This document shows positions 1 through 6,225 of a DNA stretch of 11,386 nt, in pieces. The position numbers and the translations under genes were made by a program. The stretch's first letter is position 1; every line of letters starts with the position of its first letter. The notes under the pieces were generated by a model. It was given only the letters and a program-made list of their open reading frames with translations, ran no database searches and had not been told where the DNA came from. The stretch is from JAEUJT01 sp044225205 (GTDB lineage: Bacteria > Myxococcota > Myxococcia > Myxococcales > Myxococcaceae): positions 1-11,386 of the forward strand of contig JBGAIY010000251.1 in NCBI GenBank assembly GCA_044225205.1. The letters run 5' to 3'.

Positions 1-789
1 GTTGGTGTTGGCGAACGTCTCCCAGCCACCGTCGGGCTGGAGTTGCTCACACTGCGCGGCCACCATGGTGCCGCCGTCGGCGTGGGCGAGCTGGGCCACC
101 GTGGTCGGCACCACCCCGACGCCCGCGTCGAGCCCTCCTGGCGAAATCGGGTAGACGTTGGCTTCGAGGCCGGCGTGGTGCACGCGGTTTTGCACGAAGA
201 TGCGCTCACCGGTGACCGCGTCGACCGCGACGTACCAGTTCTTGCTGAAGTCGAGCGAGCTGACGTGGGTGAGGTACCCGGCGTGGAGCTGGCCGTCGAC
301 CGCGAACAGCATTTTCTTCGCCCCGCCATACGGCAGGCCCGAGCCGTCGGGTCGCAGGGCGGGCAACACCACGCCCGCCGCCGCTTTGCGCAGCGCCTGG
401 GCCTCGTCGAGCCGCCAGTGGTTCTGCATGACGTCGAACGAGGCCAGGCTCGACGCGACCTGAACGACGCGCGCTTGGGGGTCGAGCGTGACGACGAGCT
501 TGGCGCCGTACACTTCGACGCCTTCGACGGTTTGCAACAAGTGAAAGCTGGCGCCGAACCGCGTCGCAAAGGCGTGGCTGAACGTCAGCGTCGAGGGTGC
601 GGCCAATTGGTAGCGCTGCCGGTGGGCCACGGCCCAGGCTTGCACCGCGTTCGACAGCTCACCGCTCAAAGGCTCAGACAATTCGCCAAGTTCGAGCGTG
701 GGCATGCCGTTCGGGGCACGCAGTTCATTCGTCACCACCGGCGTGAACGCGCCGGTCGCCATCATCGTCACCAGGGTCGTCAACAACAT
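1..789 (-). CDS. Exported protein with FTP/PepSY-like propeptide region (M36/M4 metalloprotease-like N-terminus), 3' end outside window
   Basis: The minus-strand frame is open from ATG at 789 to base 1 (263 residues) and runs out of the window. The start is well fixed: GAGGT lies 5 bases upstream, no other start codon lies upstream in frame, and an in-frame TAG occurs about 45 bases upstream. The first ~20 residues (MLLTTLVTMMATGAFTPVV) are hydrophobic and signal-like but have no basic residue at the front. Residues ~67-110 resemble the FTP fold of fungalysin/thermolysin propeptides: a TFSHAFATRFGASFHLLQ stretch, then VYGAKLVVTLD. Residues ~155-200 (MLFAVDG, then WYVAVDAVTGERIF) resemble the PepSY half. 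In M36 and M4 peptidases this region folds and inhibits the enzyme before a zinc HExxH catalytic domain, which would lie beyond base 1 and cannot be seen here. It could instead be a non-peptidase protein sharing the propeptide fold. Its promoter is shared with, or overlaps, that of the divergent asd. Confidence 0.8.
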   Translation of the reverse strand, partial: MLLTTLVTMMATGAFTPVVTNELRAPNGMPTLELGELSEPLSGELSNAVQAWAVAHRQRYQLAAPSTLTFSHAFATRFGASFHLLQTVEGVEVYGAKLVVTLDPQARVVQVASSLASFDVMQNHWRLDEAQALRKAAAGVVLPALRPDGSGLPYGGAKKMLFAVDGQLHAGYLTHVSSLDFSKNWYVAVDAVTGERIFVQNRVHHAGLEANVYPISPGGLDAGVGVVPTTVAQLAHADGGTMVAAQCEQLQPDGGWETFANTN

Positions 790-857
790 GAATACCTCGA
801 AGCCATCAGGAGAAACGGTCGGCCGTGCTTCCTACGCGCAGGCGGGCCCGAGCGCTA

Positions 858-889
858 CTTGAAGCGAGCGCACAGTCTCGCTATTTGCT
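858..889 (+). promoter_or_regulatory. Candidate sigma-70-type promoter for asd
   Basis: TTGAAG at 859-864 and TATTTG at 882-887 are separated by 17 bases. The -35 box matches 4 of 6 consensus bases and the -10 box only 3 of 6. A transcript would start near 894, two or three bases before the asd ATG, which would make it nearly leaderless and would explain the lack of a good ribosome binding site. This is a weak, by-eye call. Confidence 0.25.
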
Positions 890-896
890 CAGGCCT

Positions 897-1982
897 ATGA
901 AGAAGCTGCGCTGCGCGCTGCTCGGGGCGACAGGCCTCGCGGGGCAACAATTCGTGTCGGCCCTCAAGCAACACCCCTGGTTCGAGCTGGTGGCCGTGGC
1001 CGCATCTCCCCGAAATGCGGGCAAAACCTACCGAGACGCGCTCAAGGGCGCGAATGGCATGCTCGGCTGGTTTTTGAGCGAGCCCATACCCGAAGCGGTG
1101 GCCGGCATGACCGTCATCGCCGGAGACCAGCTCCGCGGCGGTGATTACGACCTGGTCTTCAGCGCGGTCGAGTCAGACGTGGCCAAAGAACTCGAGCCCA
1201 AGCTCGCGCGCGAGGTGCCGGTGGTGTCGGCCGCCAGCGCCTTTCGGTACGAAAACGACGTGCCGCTCCTCATTCCTCCGGTGAACGCCGAGCACCTCTC
1301 GCTCATTGAAGTTCAGCGACAGCAGCGCGGGTGGAAGGGCTTCATCACGCCCATGCCCAATTGCACCACGACCGGGCTGGCGATGGCGTTGGCGCCGCTC
1401 GAGGCCGCGTTCGGCGTCAGAACCGTCGTGATGACGTCGTTGCAGGCGGTGTCGGGGGCCGGCCGGAGCCCGGGGGTCATCGCGCTCGACGTGATTGACA
1501 ACGTCATTCCGCACATTGCGAAAGAAGAGGGCAAGGTCGAGGTCGAAACCAAGAAAATCTTGGGGTCGGCGCTGTCGGCCCACCCGGTCAAGGTGTCGGC
1601 GACCTGCACCCGCGTCGCGGTACTCGAGGGTCACACCATCGCCGCGACGGTGGGGCTGGTGAAAAAGGCGTCTCCCTATGAAGTCGCGTCGGCGATGCGC
1701 GAATACCAGGGCCACAGTTGGGCGCACGGGCTCCCGTCGGCCCCGCCGCGGTGGCTCGAAGTGCTCGACGACCCGTTTCGCCCGCAGCCGCGCCTCGACC
1801 GTGACACCCACGACGGCATGGCGACGTCGGTTGGGCGCGTGCGCGAAGACCAGGTGCTCGAAAACGGGGTGAAATTCATTTTGGTGTCACACAACACCAA
1901 AATGGGGGCCGCCAAAGGGGCAGTCTTGGCGGCTGAGTTGCTGAAGGTACGTGGTTTTCTTGGTGATCGCCCGCAGGTCTGA
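897..1982 (+). CDS. asd: Aspartate-semialdehyde dehydrogenase, archaeal/eukaryotic-type
   Basis: The 361-residue product reduces 4-aspartyl phosphate to aspartate semialdehyde with NADPH, the branch-point step to lysine/diaminopimelate, threonine and methionine. An N-terminal Rossmann fold starts at residue 4 with the LLGATGLAGQQF glycine motif. The catalytic cysteine is Cys156 in PNCTTTGLA, and the likely acid/base histidine is His246 in LEGHT. The PNCTT-type motif and overall pattern match the asd_EA group (archaeal, fungal and some bacterial enzymes) rather than the classical E. coli-type Asd, and the length is normal for that group. I chose ATG 897 because the glycine motif follows directly. 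A GTG at 825 is in frame but would add 24 unrelated residues. The Shine-Dalgarno is poor (AGG at 891-893). No lysC or dapA is adjacent, and the ferredoxin gene follows 43 bases downstream. Confidence 0.93.
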   Translation: MKKLRCALLGATGLAGQQFVSALKQHPWFELVAVAASPRNAGKTYRDALKGANGMLGWFLSEPIPEAVAGMTVIAGDQLRGGDYDLVFSAVESDVAKELEPKLAREVPVVSAASAFRYENDVPLLIPPVNAEHLSLIEVQRQQRGWKGFITPMPNCTTTGLAMALAPLEAAFGVRTVVMTSLQAVSGAGRSPGVIALDVIDNVIPHIAKEEGKVEVETKKILGSALSAHPVKVSATCTRVAVLEGHTIAATVGLVKKASPYEVASAMREYQGHSWAHGLPSAPPRWLEVLDDPFRPQPRLDRDTHDGMATSVGRVREDQVLENGVKFILVSHNTKMGAAKGAVLAAELLKVRGFLGDRPQV

Positions 1983-1989
1983 AGATAAG
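1960..1989 (+). promoter_or_regulatory. Weak candidate promoter for fdxA inside the asd 3' end
   Basis: TTGGTG (1960-1965) and GATAAG (1984-1989) are spaced 18 bases apart, with 3 and 4 of 6 consensus matches. The start would be near 1996, giving a ~30-base leader containing the fdxA ribosome binding site. Cotranscription with asd is equally possible. Confidence 0.2.
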
Positions 1990-2025
1990 AGCACCCGCGT
2001 CGAACCATTTTTCGTTGAGGAATCT

Positions 2026-2361
2026 ATGGCCTACGTCGTCGCTGACCCGTGCATCAAGTGCAAGTACACCGACTGTGTCGAAGTGTGCCCGGTGAACTGC
2101 TTTTACGAGGGGGCGAACACGCTCGTCATTCACCCCGATGAATGCATCGACTGTGGCGCGTGTGAGCCCGTGTGCCCCACGAAGGCGATTTTCCCCGAGA
2201 GCGACCTCCCCGAAAAGTGGAAGGAATACAAGGCGCTCAACGCCGACTTTTCGAGCAAGTGGCCCAACATTTCGGTGAAGAAGTCGCCGCTGCCCGACGC
2301 CGAGGCGTTCAAAGACAAAGACAACAAGCGCGCGCAGCTCGACCCGAACCCGGGCAAGTGA
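2026..2361 (+). CDS. fdxA: Seven-iron ferredoxin ([3Fe-4S][4Fe-4S])
   Basis: This small cytoplasmic electron carrier has 111 residues, the usual size for the Azotobacter FdI/FdxA family. All nine family cysteines are present at 9, 12, 17, 21, 25, 40, 43, 46 and 50, offset by one from Azotobacter vinelandii FdI. By analogy, C9, C17 and C50 hold the 3Fe cluster and C21, C40, C43 and C46 hold the 4Fe cluster. The C-terminal extension (EKWKEYKALNADFSSKWPNIS onward) is also family-typical. ATG 2026 is chosen because GAGG at 2017-2020 sits five bases upstream and the mature family start AYVV follows; an upstream GTG at 1951 is rejected. The gene lies 43 bases after asd and converges with the minus-strand gene ending at 2392. 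The redox partner cannot be told from context. Confidence 0.95.
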   Translation: MAYVVADPCIKCKYTDCVEVCPVNCFYEGANTLVIHPDECIDCGACEPVCPTKAIFPESDLPEKWKEYKALNADFSSKWPNISVKKSPLPDAEAFKDKDNKRAQLDPNPGK

Positions 2362-2367
2362 GCGCAA

Positions 2368-2401
2368 GGTGGTCGAGCCCTCACGTCGGGGCTAGGCCAC
2401 C
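2368..2401. terminator. Convergent hairpin between fdxA and the minus-strand FliK-like gene
   Basis: GGTGGTC (2368-2374) pairs with GGCCACC (2395-2401) over seven pairs, one of them T-G. After one G/A mismatch, AGCCC (2376-2380) pairs with GGGCT (2389-2393) over five pairs, closing an 8-base loop. The structure lies 6 bases past the fdxA stop and includes the last codons and TAG stop of the gene on the other strand. Neither side has a T-run, so it is a likely bidirectional transcript-end hairpin rather than a classical intrinsic terminator. Confidence 0.5.
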
Positions 2402-3099
2402 GCGAGCACCGCGATTTTCAGGCCGCGGGCTTCCATTTCGTCGCGAATGCGGCTGACGGCTTCTGGGCTCGGCGGGCCTCCGTGGCCCACCAGGCGCAGG
2501 GCCACCCGGCCGTCTCCGACCCGTTCGATTTCGACGCGCGCACCGAGAGAATTGTTGAGCGTGAGCGCCAGCGCTGGCCGCTGGGTGCGTACGAAAATGT
2601 CGATTTTTTCAATGAGCCGAACCGCCTGCACGGCGCGATTGTCAGCGACCTGTTTCGCGGTCGGAGCAGCCGCCGTTGCCGCTTCGCCGAGCGGGCTGGT
2701 CGGCACCGGGCGTGCGGTGGGTTCGGGCACTTTGCCGAATTCATTCACCAATTCACGAAACATGGCGTCGACCGCGTCGTGTCGGCGCTGCGTGGTCTGG
2801 TCGTCGAGCGCTTCGCCCCGGGCCGCCACCTGCGCCAGCGCGTTCTTGACGTGAGCGGCGCGGGCCAGGGTCAGCTGGTTGACGCGGGCGTGAATGGCCT
2901 CGGCGGTCATCGTTTCGACGGGCGCCAAGCGCGCGCGCACCGCATTGACGGTGTTGGCGCTGTTGGCGGGCGTGGGCGCGGCGGCCAACACGGGGGCCTG
3001 GCGACGGGTGAGGGTGTTGTCGGGCAGCAGCGTCTTGAACGTGACGGCGGCTCGGGGCGGGCTGTGAAAAGCGGGTCTGGCAGCGTCGAGCACCTTCAT
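2392..3099 (-). CDS. Uncharacterised 235-residue protein with FliK/SctP-like C-terminus
   Basis: I do not recognise the full protein. It has no signal peptide or membrane segment. Residues 1-55 are Ala/Pro/Thr-rich and probably disordered. Residues ~60-125 look helical (LARAAHVKNALAQVAARGEALDDQTTQRRHDAVDAMFRELVNEF). A second Pro/Ala-rich linker covers ~126-150. Residues ~165-235 form a compact pattern: LALTLNNSLGARVEIERVGDGRVALRL, a Pro/Ser turn, then a helix and GLKIAVLAV. This layout (disordered N-terminus, then an L-x-P/N-x-x-LG-x-V-x-I-E domain ending in a helix plus strand) resembles the substrate-specificity-switch domain of flagellar FliK and type III secretion SctP/HrpP proteins. That is only a resemblance, and no other secretion gene is in the window. 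The only in-frame ATG near the front is 3099; its ribosome binding site is weak. A sigma-54-like element lies just upstream. Confidence 0.8.
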   Translation of the reverse strand: MKVLDAARPAFHSPPRAAVTFKTLLPDNTLTRRQAPVLAAAPTPANSANTVNAVRARLAPVETMTAEAIHARVNQLTLARAAHVKNALAQVAARGEALDDQTTQRRHDAVDAMFRELVNEFGKVPEPTARPVPTSPLGEAATAAAPTAKQVADNRAVQAVRLIEKIDIFVRTQRPALALTLNNSLGARVEIERVGDGRVALRLVGHGGPPSPEAVSRIRDEMEARGLKIAVLAVA

Positions 3100-3111
3100 G
3101 CGCCCAGTCGA

Positions 3112-3127
3112 AGCAGGGCACGTGCCA
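3112..3127 (-). promoter_or_regulatory. Candidate sigma-54 (-24/-12) promoter for the FliK-like gene
   Basis: Read on the minus strand, the element is TGGCACGTGCCCTGCT. The sigma-54 consensus is TGGCACG-N4-TTGC(A/T). All specified bases match except one (C for the first T of TTGC), and GG-N10-GC spacing is exact. The start would fall near 3101, one or two bases ahead of ATG 3099, implying a leaderless message. Its core GGCACGTGCC is also a perfect 10-base palindrome, so an operator is an alternative reading. Confidence 0.42.
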
Positions 3128-3177
3128 GGGGTAACTGTACGAAATGTGTGGGCTCGGGTGGGGTGCCGAGTGACCGA

Positions 3178-4203
3178 TCAGTGTTTGAAACCCCCGGGCT
3201 GCTGTGGGCTCAGGCCCAACATGTCGTTCACGGCGGCGGGGCAGGCGGCGATTTCGGCCGGGTTGCCGAGCATGACCCCGTTGCTCCAGTCGCGGTCGTC
3301 GAAGAGTACCGCGTTGTCGACTTCGACCTCGGTCAGCGTGCGGTTCATTTCCCAAAAGCGGCCTTTGACCATCATTCGCTGGCCGCGAAACACCTTTTCC
3401 AAGTCGAGGTATTGCTTGGGCGCCAGCTTCGCGATGATGCGAATGGGCGGGGGCGGCTCGAAGCGCTTGCCGGTCAGGTCGAGTTCTTTTTTTCTCGGGT
3501 CGGGCGGCACGTATTCGAGAATCGCCACGACTTCGGTCAATTGGGAGGCTTTGGGCTTCTTGCCTTTGGCCACGTTCAGGCCGGCGTCGAGCAGAATGGC
3601 GTTGCCCCACGCGACTTCGCGGTCGACGTAGTCGGCGTGAAAGGTGCGGGCGACGTCGGTGGTGACGGCGCTGTTCGCACCGACCACTTCGACGTAGTAC
3701 CGCTGTTTGAGCAGCGGTATTTGAAAGTACGCGCTGTCGACCAGCCGTACCCCGTCGTTGAGCTGTTTGAGTCGGGCCAGGTCGATGATCTTCACCTGGG
3801 TGTTGAGCGCTTTGGCCGTCTCGAGCCATTCGTCGGGCAGCCTCCCGTCGATCATCACCCGGCGAACCATGGCGACGAGGTACGACATGGCGGGAAAGTT
3901 GGGGGTCGACAGCTGCTGGTTGACCGCGTTCACCAATTCGGGGTCGAGAAAGAAGTTCTCGTCGCGCTTGTGGAGCGAGGGCCCAATTTCAGCCAGCGCC
4001 ACCAACAGGCCCCCCAGCAATTCGACGCACGCGGGGTGGTCGGTGCCGGTCGACAACAGCTTCGCCACCTTCGACTTGTTGAAGCGCTTGTCGACCGTTT
4101 CTTCGTGAAAGGCCGGCGGCTTGCCCTTGCCGAAAATGTCTTCTTTTTGCGCGAGGGTCGAGCCCGCGAAGAGCAGCACCACCAGCTGAAGAAAGCGTCG
4201 CAT
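3178..4203 (-). CDS. Exported protein of unknown function with OB-like C-terminal region
   Basis: The product has 341 residues. MRRFLQLVVLLFAGSTLA is a clear Sec signal peptide: two arginines, a hydrophobic core, and likely cleavage after Ala18 before QKEDIF. No lipobox is seen. Residues ~34-150 look mostly helical (HPACVELLGGLLVALAEIGPSL, FPAMSYLVAMVRRVMIDG, DEWLETAKALN). Residues ~160-305 look beta-rich: RYYVEVVGANSAV, VVAILEYVPPDP, IRIIAKLAPKQYLDLEKVFRGQRMMVKGRFWEMN, LTEVEVDNAVLFDD. The LEKVFRGQRMMVKGRFWE part recalls OB-fold tRNA_anti-like domains, but I would not name a family. ATG 4203 is preferred to ATG 4221 because it gives a clean signal peptide and AGGG sits four bases ahead. It lies 58 bases from the upstream small gene and 78 bases from the downstream FliK-like gene, on the same strand. 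The location is probably periplasmic; the function is unknown. Confidence 0.85.
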   Translation of the reverse strand: MRRFLQLVVLLFAGSTLAQKEDIFGKGKPPAFHEETVDKRFNKSKVAKLLSTGTDHPACVELLGGLLVALAEIGPSLHKRDENFFLDPELVNAVNQQLSTPNFPAMSYLVAMVRRVMIDGRLPDEWLETAKALNTQVKIIDLARLKQLNDGVRLVDSAYFQIPLLKQRYYVEVVGANSAVTTDVARTFHADYVDREVAWGNAILLDAGLNVAKGKKPKASQLTEVVAILEYVPPDPRKKELDLTGKRFEPPPPIRIIAKLAPKQYLDLEKVFRGQRMMVKGRFWEMNRTLTEVEVDNAVLFDDRDWSNGVMLGNPAEIAACPAAVNDMLGLSPQQPGGFKH

Positions 4204-4261
4204 CGGCCCTGACGGTAGCATCGACCAGCAGACGGCGGGCAGCCGGCGATATTCGAACGCC

Positions 4262-4528
4262 TCAGCCCAGCTGAACCCCCAGCGGCGCGGTGATTTCGAC
4301 GGTGCACTCGGCTTCGGGGTCGGGGTCAGGGTCGAAGGTGATGTCGACTTCGACGGCCGGGCGGGGCAAGGGCGCGGTGACCCGTGCCGTGACTTCGGTC
4401 ATGGCGTCGTTCCAATTGGGGCCGGGGTCGGTGGCGTCGACATGGCGTTCCCACGTCATGACCTGCTGGCGGCGCCGCTCGAAGGGCGCGGTAATGACCG
4501 GGGCTGGTGGTTTCACCTTCGCCGCCAT
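4262..4528 (-). CDS. Small protein (88 aa) with three TAP repeats and acidic C-terminus
   Basis: This is not a family I recognise. It starts at ATG 4528 (MAAKVKPPAPVITAPFERRR) and ends with TGA at 4262. Strong third-position G/C preference supports real coding. A TAP motif with a hydrophobic residue before and after occurs three times: VITAPF at 11-16, RVTAPL at 49-54 and EITAPL at 78-83. The middle carries an acidic DPDPDPEAE run at ~67-75. There is no signal peptide or membrane segment. No Shine-Dalgarno is visible ahead of the ATG and no other in-frame start lies nearby, so the start is less certain than the reading frame. It sits between the permease gene (53 bases upstream) and the exported-protein gene (58 bases downstream) on the same strand. 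It may be translated from a shared message. Confidence 0.65.
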   Translation of the reverse strand: MAAKVKPPAPVITAPFERRRQQVMTWERHVDATDPGPNWNDAMTEVTARVTAPLPRPAVEVDITFDPDPDPEAECTVEITAPLGVQLG

Positions 4529-4581
4529 GGGCGCATGGTACCAAGGGCCGCGGTTCGGGCTCAATGGCCGGCCCGCTGGCG

Positions 4582-5700
4582 TCAACCGCCGTTCACAGCG
4601 GTCGCTTTCGGCCCCGGGCTCTCGAGGGTTAGCCAGAAGATGACGCCCAACGGCAGCCACTCGGCCACCGCCGCGAGCGCGAAGAGGCGGTGGCCCCCGA
4701 CGAGCCCGTACAGCACCCCCGAACCCGAATAGCCGAGCAGCCCGCCGAGCCCAAACGTGCTCGCCACGAAGAGCGCCTGCCCCGTCGCCCGCAGCGATTC
4801 GGGCGCGAGCTTGGCGACCTCGGCGACCGAGGCCACGTAAAAGGCGCCAAAGGTGATGCCGTGCAGGGCCGCGAGTGCCGTGAGCCAGCGCACGTCGTCG
4901 GTGGCCGCCATGCCCGCCCAGCGTGCGCTGCTCACCGCGAAGGTGCCCATGAGCAAGGCGCGAGGGCGAAGGCGCGGCGACCACGAGGGCCATGTCGTCA
5001 TGACGACCACCTCGGAGCAAACGGCGACGCCCGCGGTCAAGCCAATGGCCCACGGCAACAGGCCAATGTCGGTGAAGTGCGTGCCCAAGCTGCCGTGGTA
5101 CGGCGTGTTCGCCACCCAATGCAGCATGGTGGCCGTGAGCAACAGCACGAGCGGCTTTTGTCTCAACAGCTGCGCCGCGGCCCGCACCGTTGGCCTGGGC
5201 CCAACGACCTTGGCGGCCGGGGCGCGTGCGAGCGTGAGCCCAGCCCAAGCCGCCGCCGCGGCAAAACAGAGAATCGACGTCACCACGACCCGCGAATCGA
5301 TGCGCGTCACCCACGCTCCGAACCCGAGCGATGCGACGACGAAGCCCAACGAGCCCCAGCGGCGCAGGTGCGCGTATTCTCCCGGGTGCTGCGCGAGGTG
5401 CCCCAGCGCAATGGCGTCGATGACCGGAGTGATCGACGAGCCAAAGACCGAGTACACCCCCAGCGCCACCAAACTGCCGGTGAAACTTTCGGCGCCCAGC
5501 AACAGCGCGTAGCCGGCCGCCGACCCCAAACACAGCGCGAAGAAGGCGAACACCGGGCCCGCCGACAACAACACCCCAATTTCGGCGGGTGAAAAATGCC
5601 GGGCCTGAAAGTACGCCGGCAAAAATGGCAACGTGAGCCCGACCGTCAAAAAGTAGATGAAATAGAAGACCGACAGTCGAAATGAGGTCACGGTGCGCAC
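4582..5700 (-). CDS. MFS permease, HcaT/LacY-like (MFS_1_like)
   Basis: A 372-residue inner-membrane transporter. Hydrophobic helices can be seen at about 8-30, 41-66, 73-97, 115-133, 138-158, 184-203, 215-236, 247-264, 272-296, 308-331 and 337-358, eleven rather than the usual twelve. YAHLRRWGSLGFVVASLGFG at 109-128 and the ITPVIDAIAL segment at 90-99 match the HcaT/nucleoside-symporter-like branch of the superfamily. The substrate is unknown. The usual cytoplasmic loop between helices 2 and 3, with the GxxxDRxGRR motif, is absent: only ~50 residues separate the IGVLL of helix 2 from the PVIDA of helix 4, about 20 fewer than expected. The frame has no visible break there. The start is GTG 5700 (or GTG 5691); an in-frame TAG at 5709-5707 excludes longer forms. 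Neither has a good ribosome binding site. It is divergent from the GNAT gene with 51 bases between. Confidence 0.87.
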   Translation of the reverse strand: MRTVTSFRLSVFYFIYFLTVGLTLPFLPAYFQARHFSPAEIGVLLSAGPVFAFFALCLGSAAGYALLLGAESFTGSLVALGVYSVFGSSITPVIDAIALGHLAQHPGEYAHLRRWGSLGFVVASLGFGAWVTRIDSRVVVTSILCFAAAAAWAGLTLARAPAAKVVGPRPTVRAAAQLLRQKPLVLLLTATMLHWVANTPYHGSLGTHFTDIGLLPWAIGLTAGVAVCSEVVVMTTWPSWSPRLRPRALLMGTFAVSSARWAGMAATDDVRWLTALAALHGITFGAFYVASVAEVAKLAPESLRATGQALFVASTFGLGGLLGYSGSGVLYGLVGGHRLFALAAVAEWLPLGVIFWLTLESPGPKATAVNGG

Positions 5701-5751
5701 TGCCGTCTACCAGGTTCAATTCGACGGAACCTTGCTATAGGGTGCCGCGTC

Positions 5752-6225
5752 ATGGCCGAGGCTCCCCAAAACGACGTCGTCATCAGGCCCGTCAGCAATG
5801 AGGGCGAGCTGTTTCAGGCTCTGGCCATTCGTGAAATCGTCTTCATTGAAGAGCAGAGCGTGCCTGAAAGCCTCGAACGTGACGCTGAAGATGCCTCGGC
5901 ATTTCATGTGCTTGCGTTGAGGGGTGGCCACGCCATTGGCACCGGGCGCTTGGTGGGCTTGCCCACGGCCCCCGCCGGAGAAGCGGGTGCGTGGGGGCGG
6001 GTTGGGCGCATGGCGGTGCTCCAGTCTGACCGCAAATTTGGGGTCGGCTCCAAGTTGCTCACCGCGCTCGAAGCCGAGGCCCGGCGGCGCGGCCTGCAAG
6101 GCATCATGTTGCACGCCCAGGTGGCGGCCATGGAGTTCTATCGGCGCCATGGTTATGAGCCCCACGGCGGCGTCTTCGACGAGGCCGGCATGCCGCACCT
6201 CGAAATGAAAAAGCGACTGGCGTGA
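5752..6225 (+). CDS. GNAT-family N-acetyltransferase, ElaA/YjcF-like
   Basis: The 157-residue, single-domain product transfers an acetyl group from acetyl-CoA to an unidentified amine. The N-terminal part has the family pattern IREIVFIEEQSVP followed by an acidic ERDAED turn. Central strands read AIGTGRLVGL and GRVGRMAVL. The acetyl-CoA pyrophosphate-binding turn RKFGVG lies at 94-99. Then come MLHAQVAAMEFYRRHGYEPHG and an EAGMPHLEMKK end, all typical of the ElaA-like branch. The start is ATG 5752; AGGG at 5739-5742 is nine bases away, so the binding site is mediocre. Its TGA stop overlaps the next gene's ATG by one base (TGATG), so it is translationally coupled to the glycosyltransferase and probably the same pathway uses both. 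The substrate is unknown. Confidence 0.92.
   Translation: MAEAPQNDVVIRPVSNEGELFQALAIREIVFIEEQSVPESLERDAEDASAFHVLALRGGHAIGTGRLVGLPTAPAGEAGAWGRVGRMAVLQSDRKFGVGSKLLTALEAEARRRGLQGIMLHAQVAAMEFYRRHGYEPHGGVFDEAGMPHLEMKKRLA

Noticed and set aside
43..900. 285-codon plus-strand open frame
   Set aside because: It is antisense to the minus-strand FTP-like gene, its translation is Arg/His/Val-rich with no recognisable domain, and the minus frame has a signal-like start, a good ribosome binding site and family motifs.
1951..2025. Longer fdxA form starting at GTG 1951
   Set aside because: It adds 25 residues foreign to the ferredoxin family and overlaps asd; ATG 2026 has GAGG at the right distance.
2482..4212. 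576-codon plus-strand open frame
   Set aside because: It runs antisense across two minus-strand genes and the gap between them. The composition is typical of a GC-rich shadow frame, with no domain, whereas the minus-strand products have a signal peptide and ordered domains.
4545..4574. GGGCCG/CGGCCC inverted repeat between the permease and small-protein genes
   Set aside because: A six-pair GC stem with an 18-base loop and no T-run is expected by chance at this GC content.
4690..5592. 300-codon plus-strand open frame
   Set aside because: It is antisense to the permease; the product is a low-complexity Arg/Gln/His-rich sequence with no hydrophobic core.
4262..5719. 485-codon minus-strand frame joining the small TAP protein to upstream sequence
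   Set aside because: Only its last 88 codons look like protein. The rest is an off-frame reading of the MFS permease, whose own frame shows clear membrane helices.
5715..5741. Promoter in the divergent permease/GNAT gap (TTCAAT, then TATAGG)
   Set aside because: The spacing is only 15 bases and the boxes match poorly. CTATAG reads the same on both strands, so it gives no direction. A promoter must exist nearby but I cannot place it.
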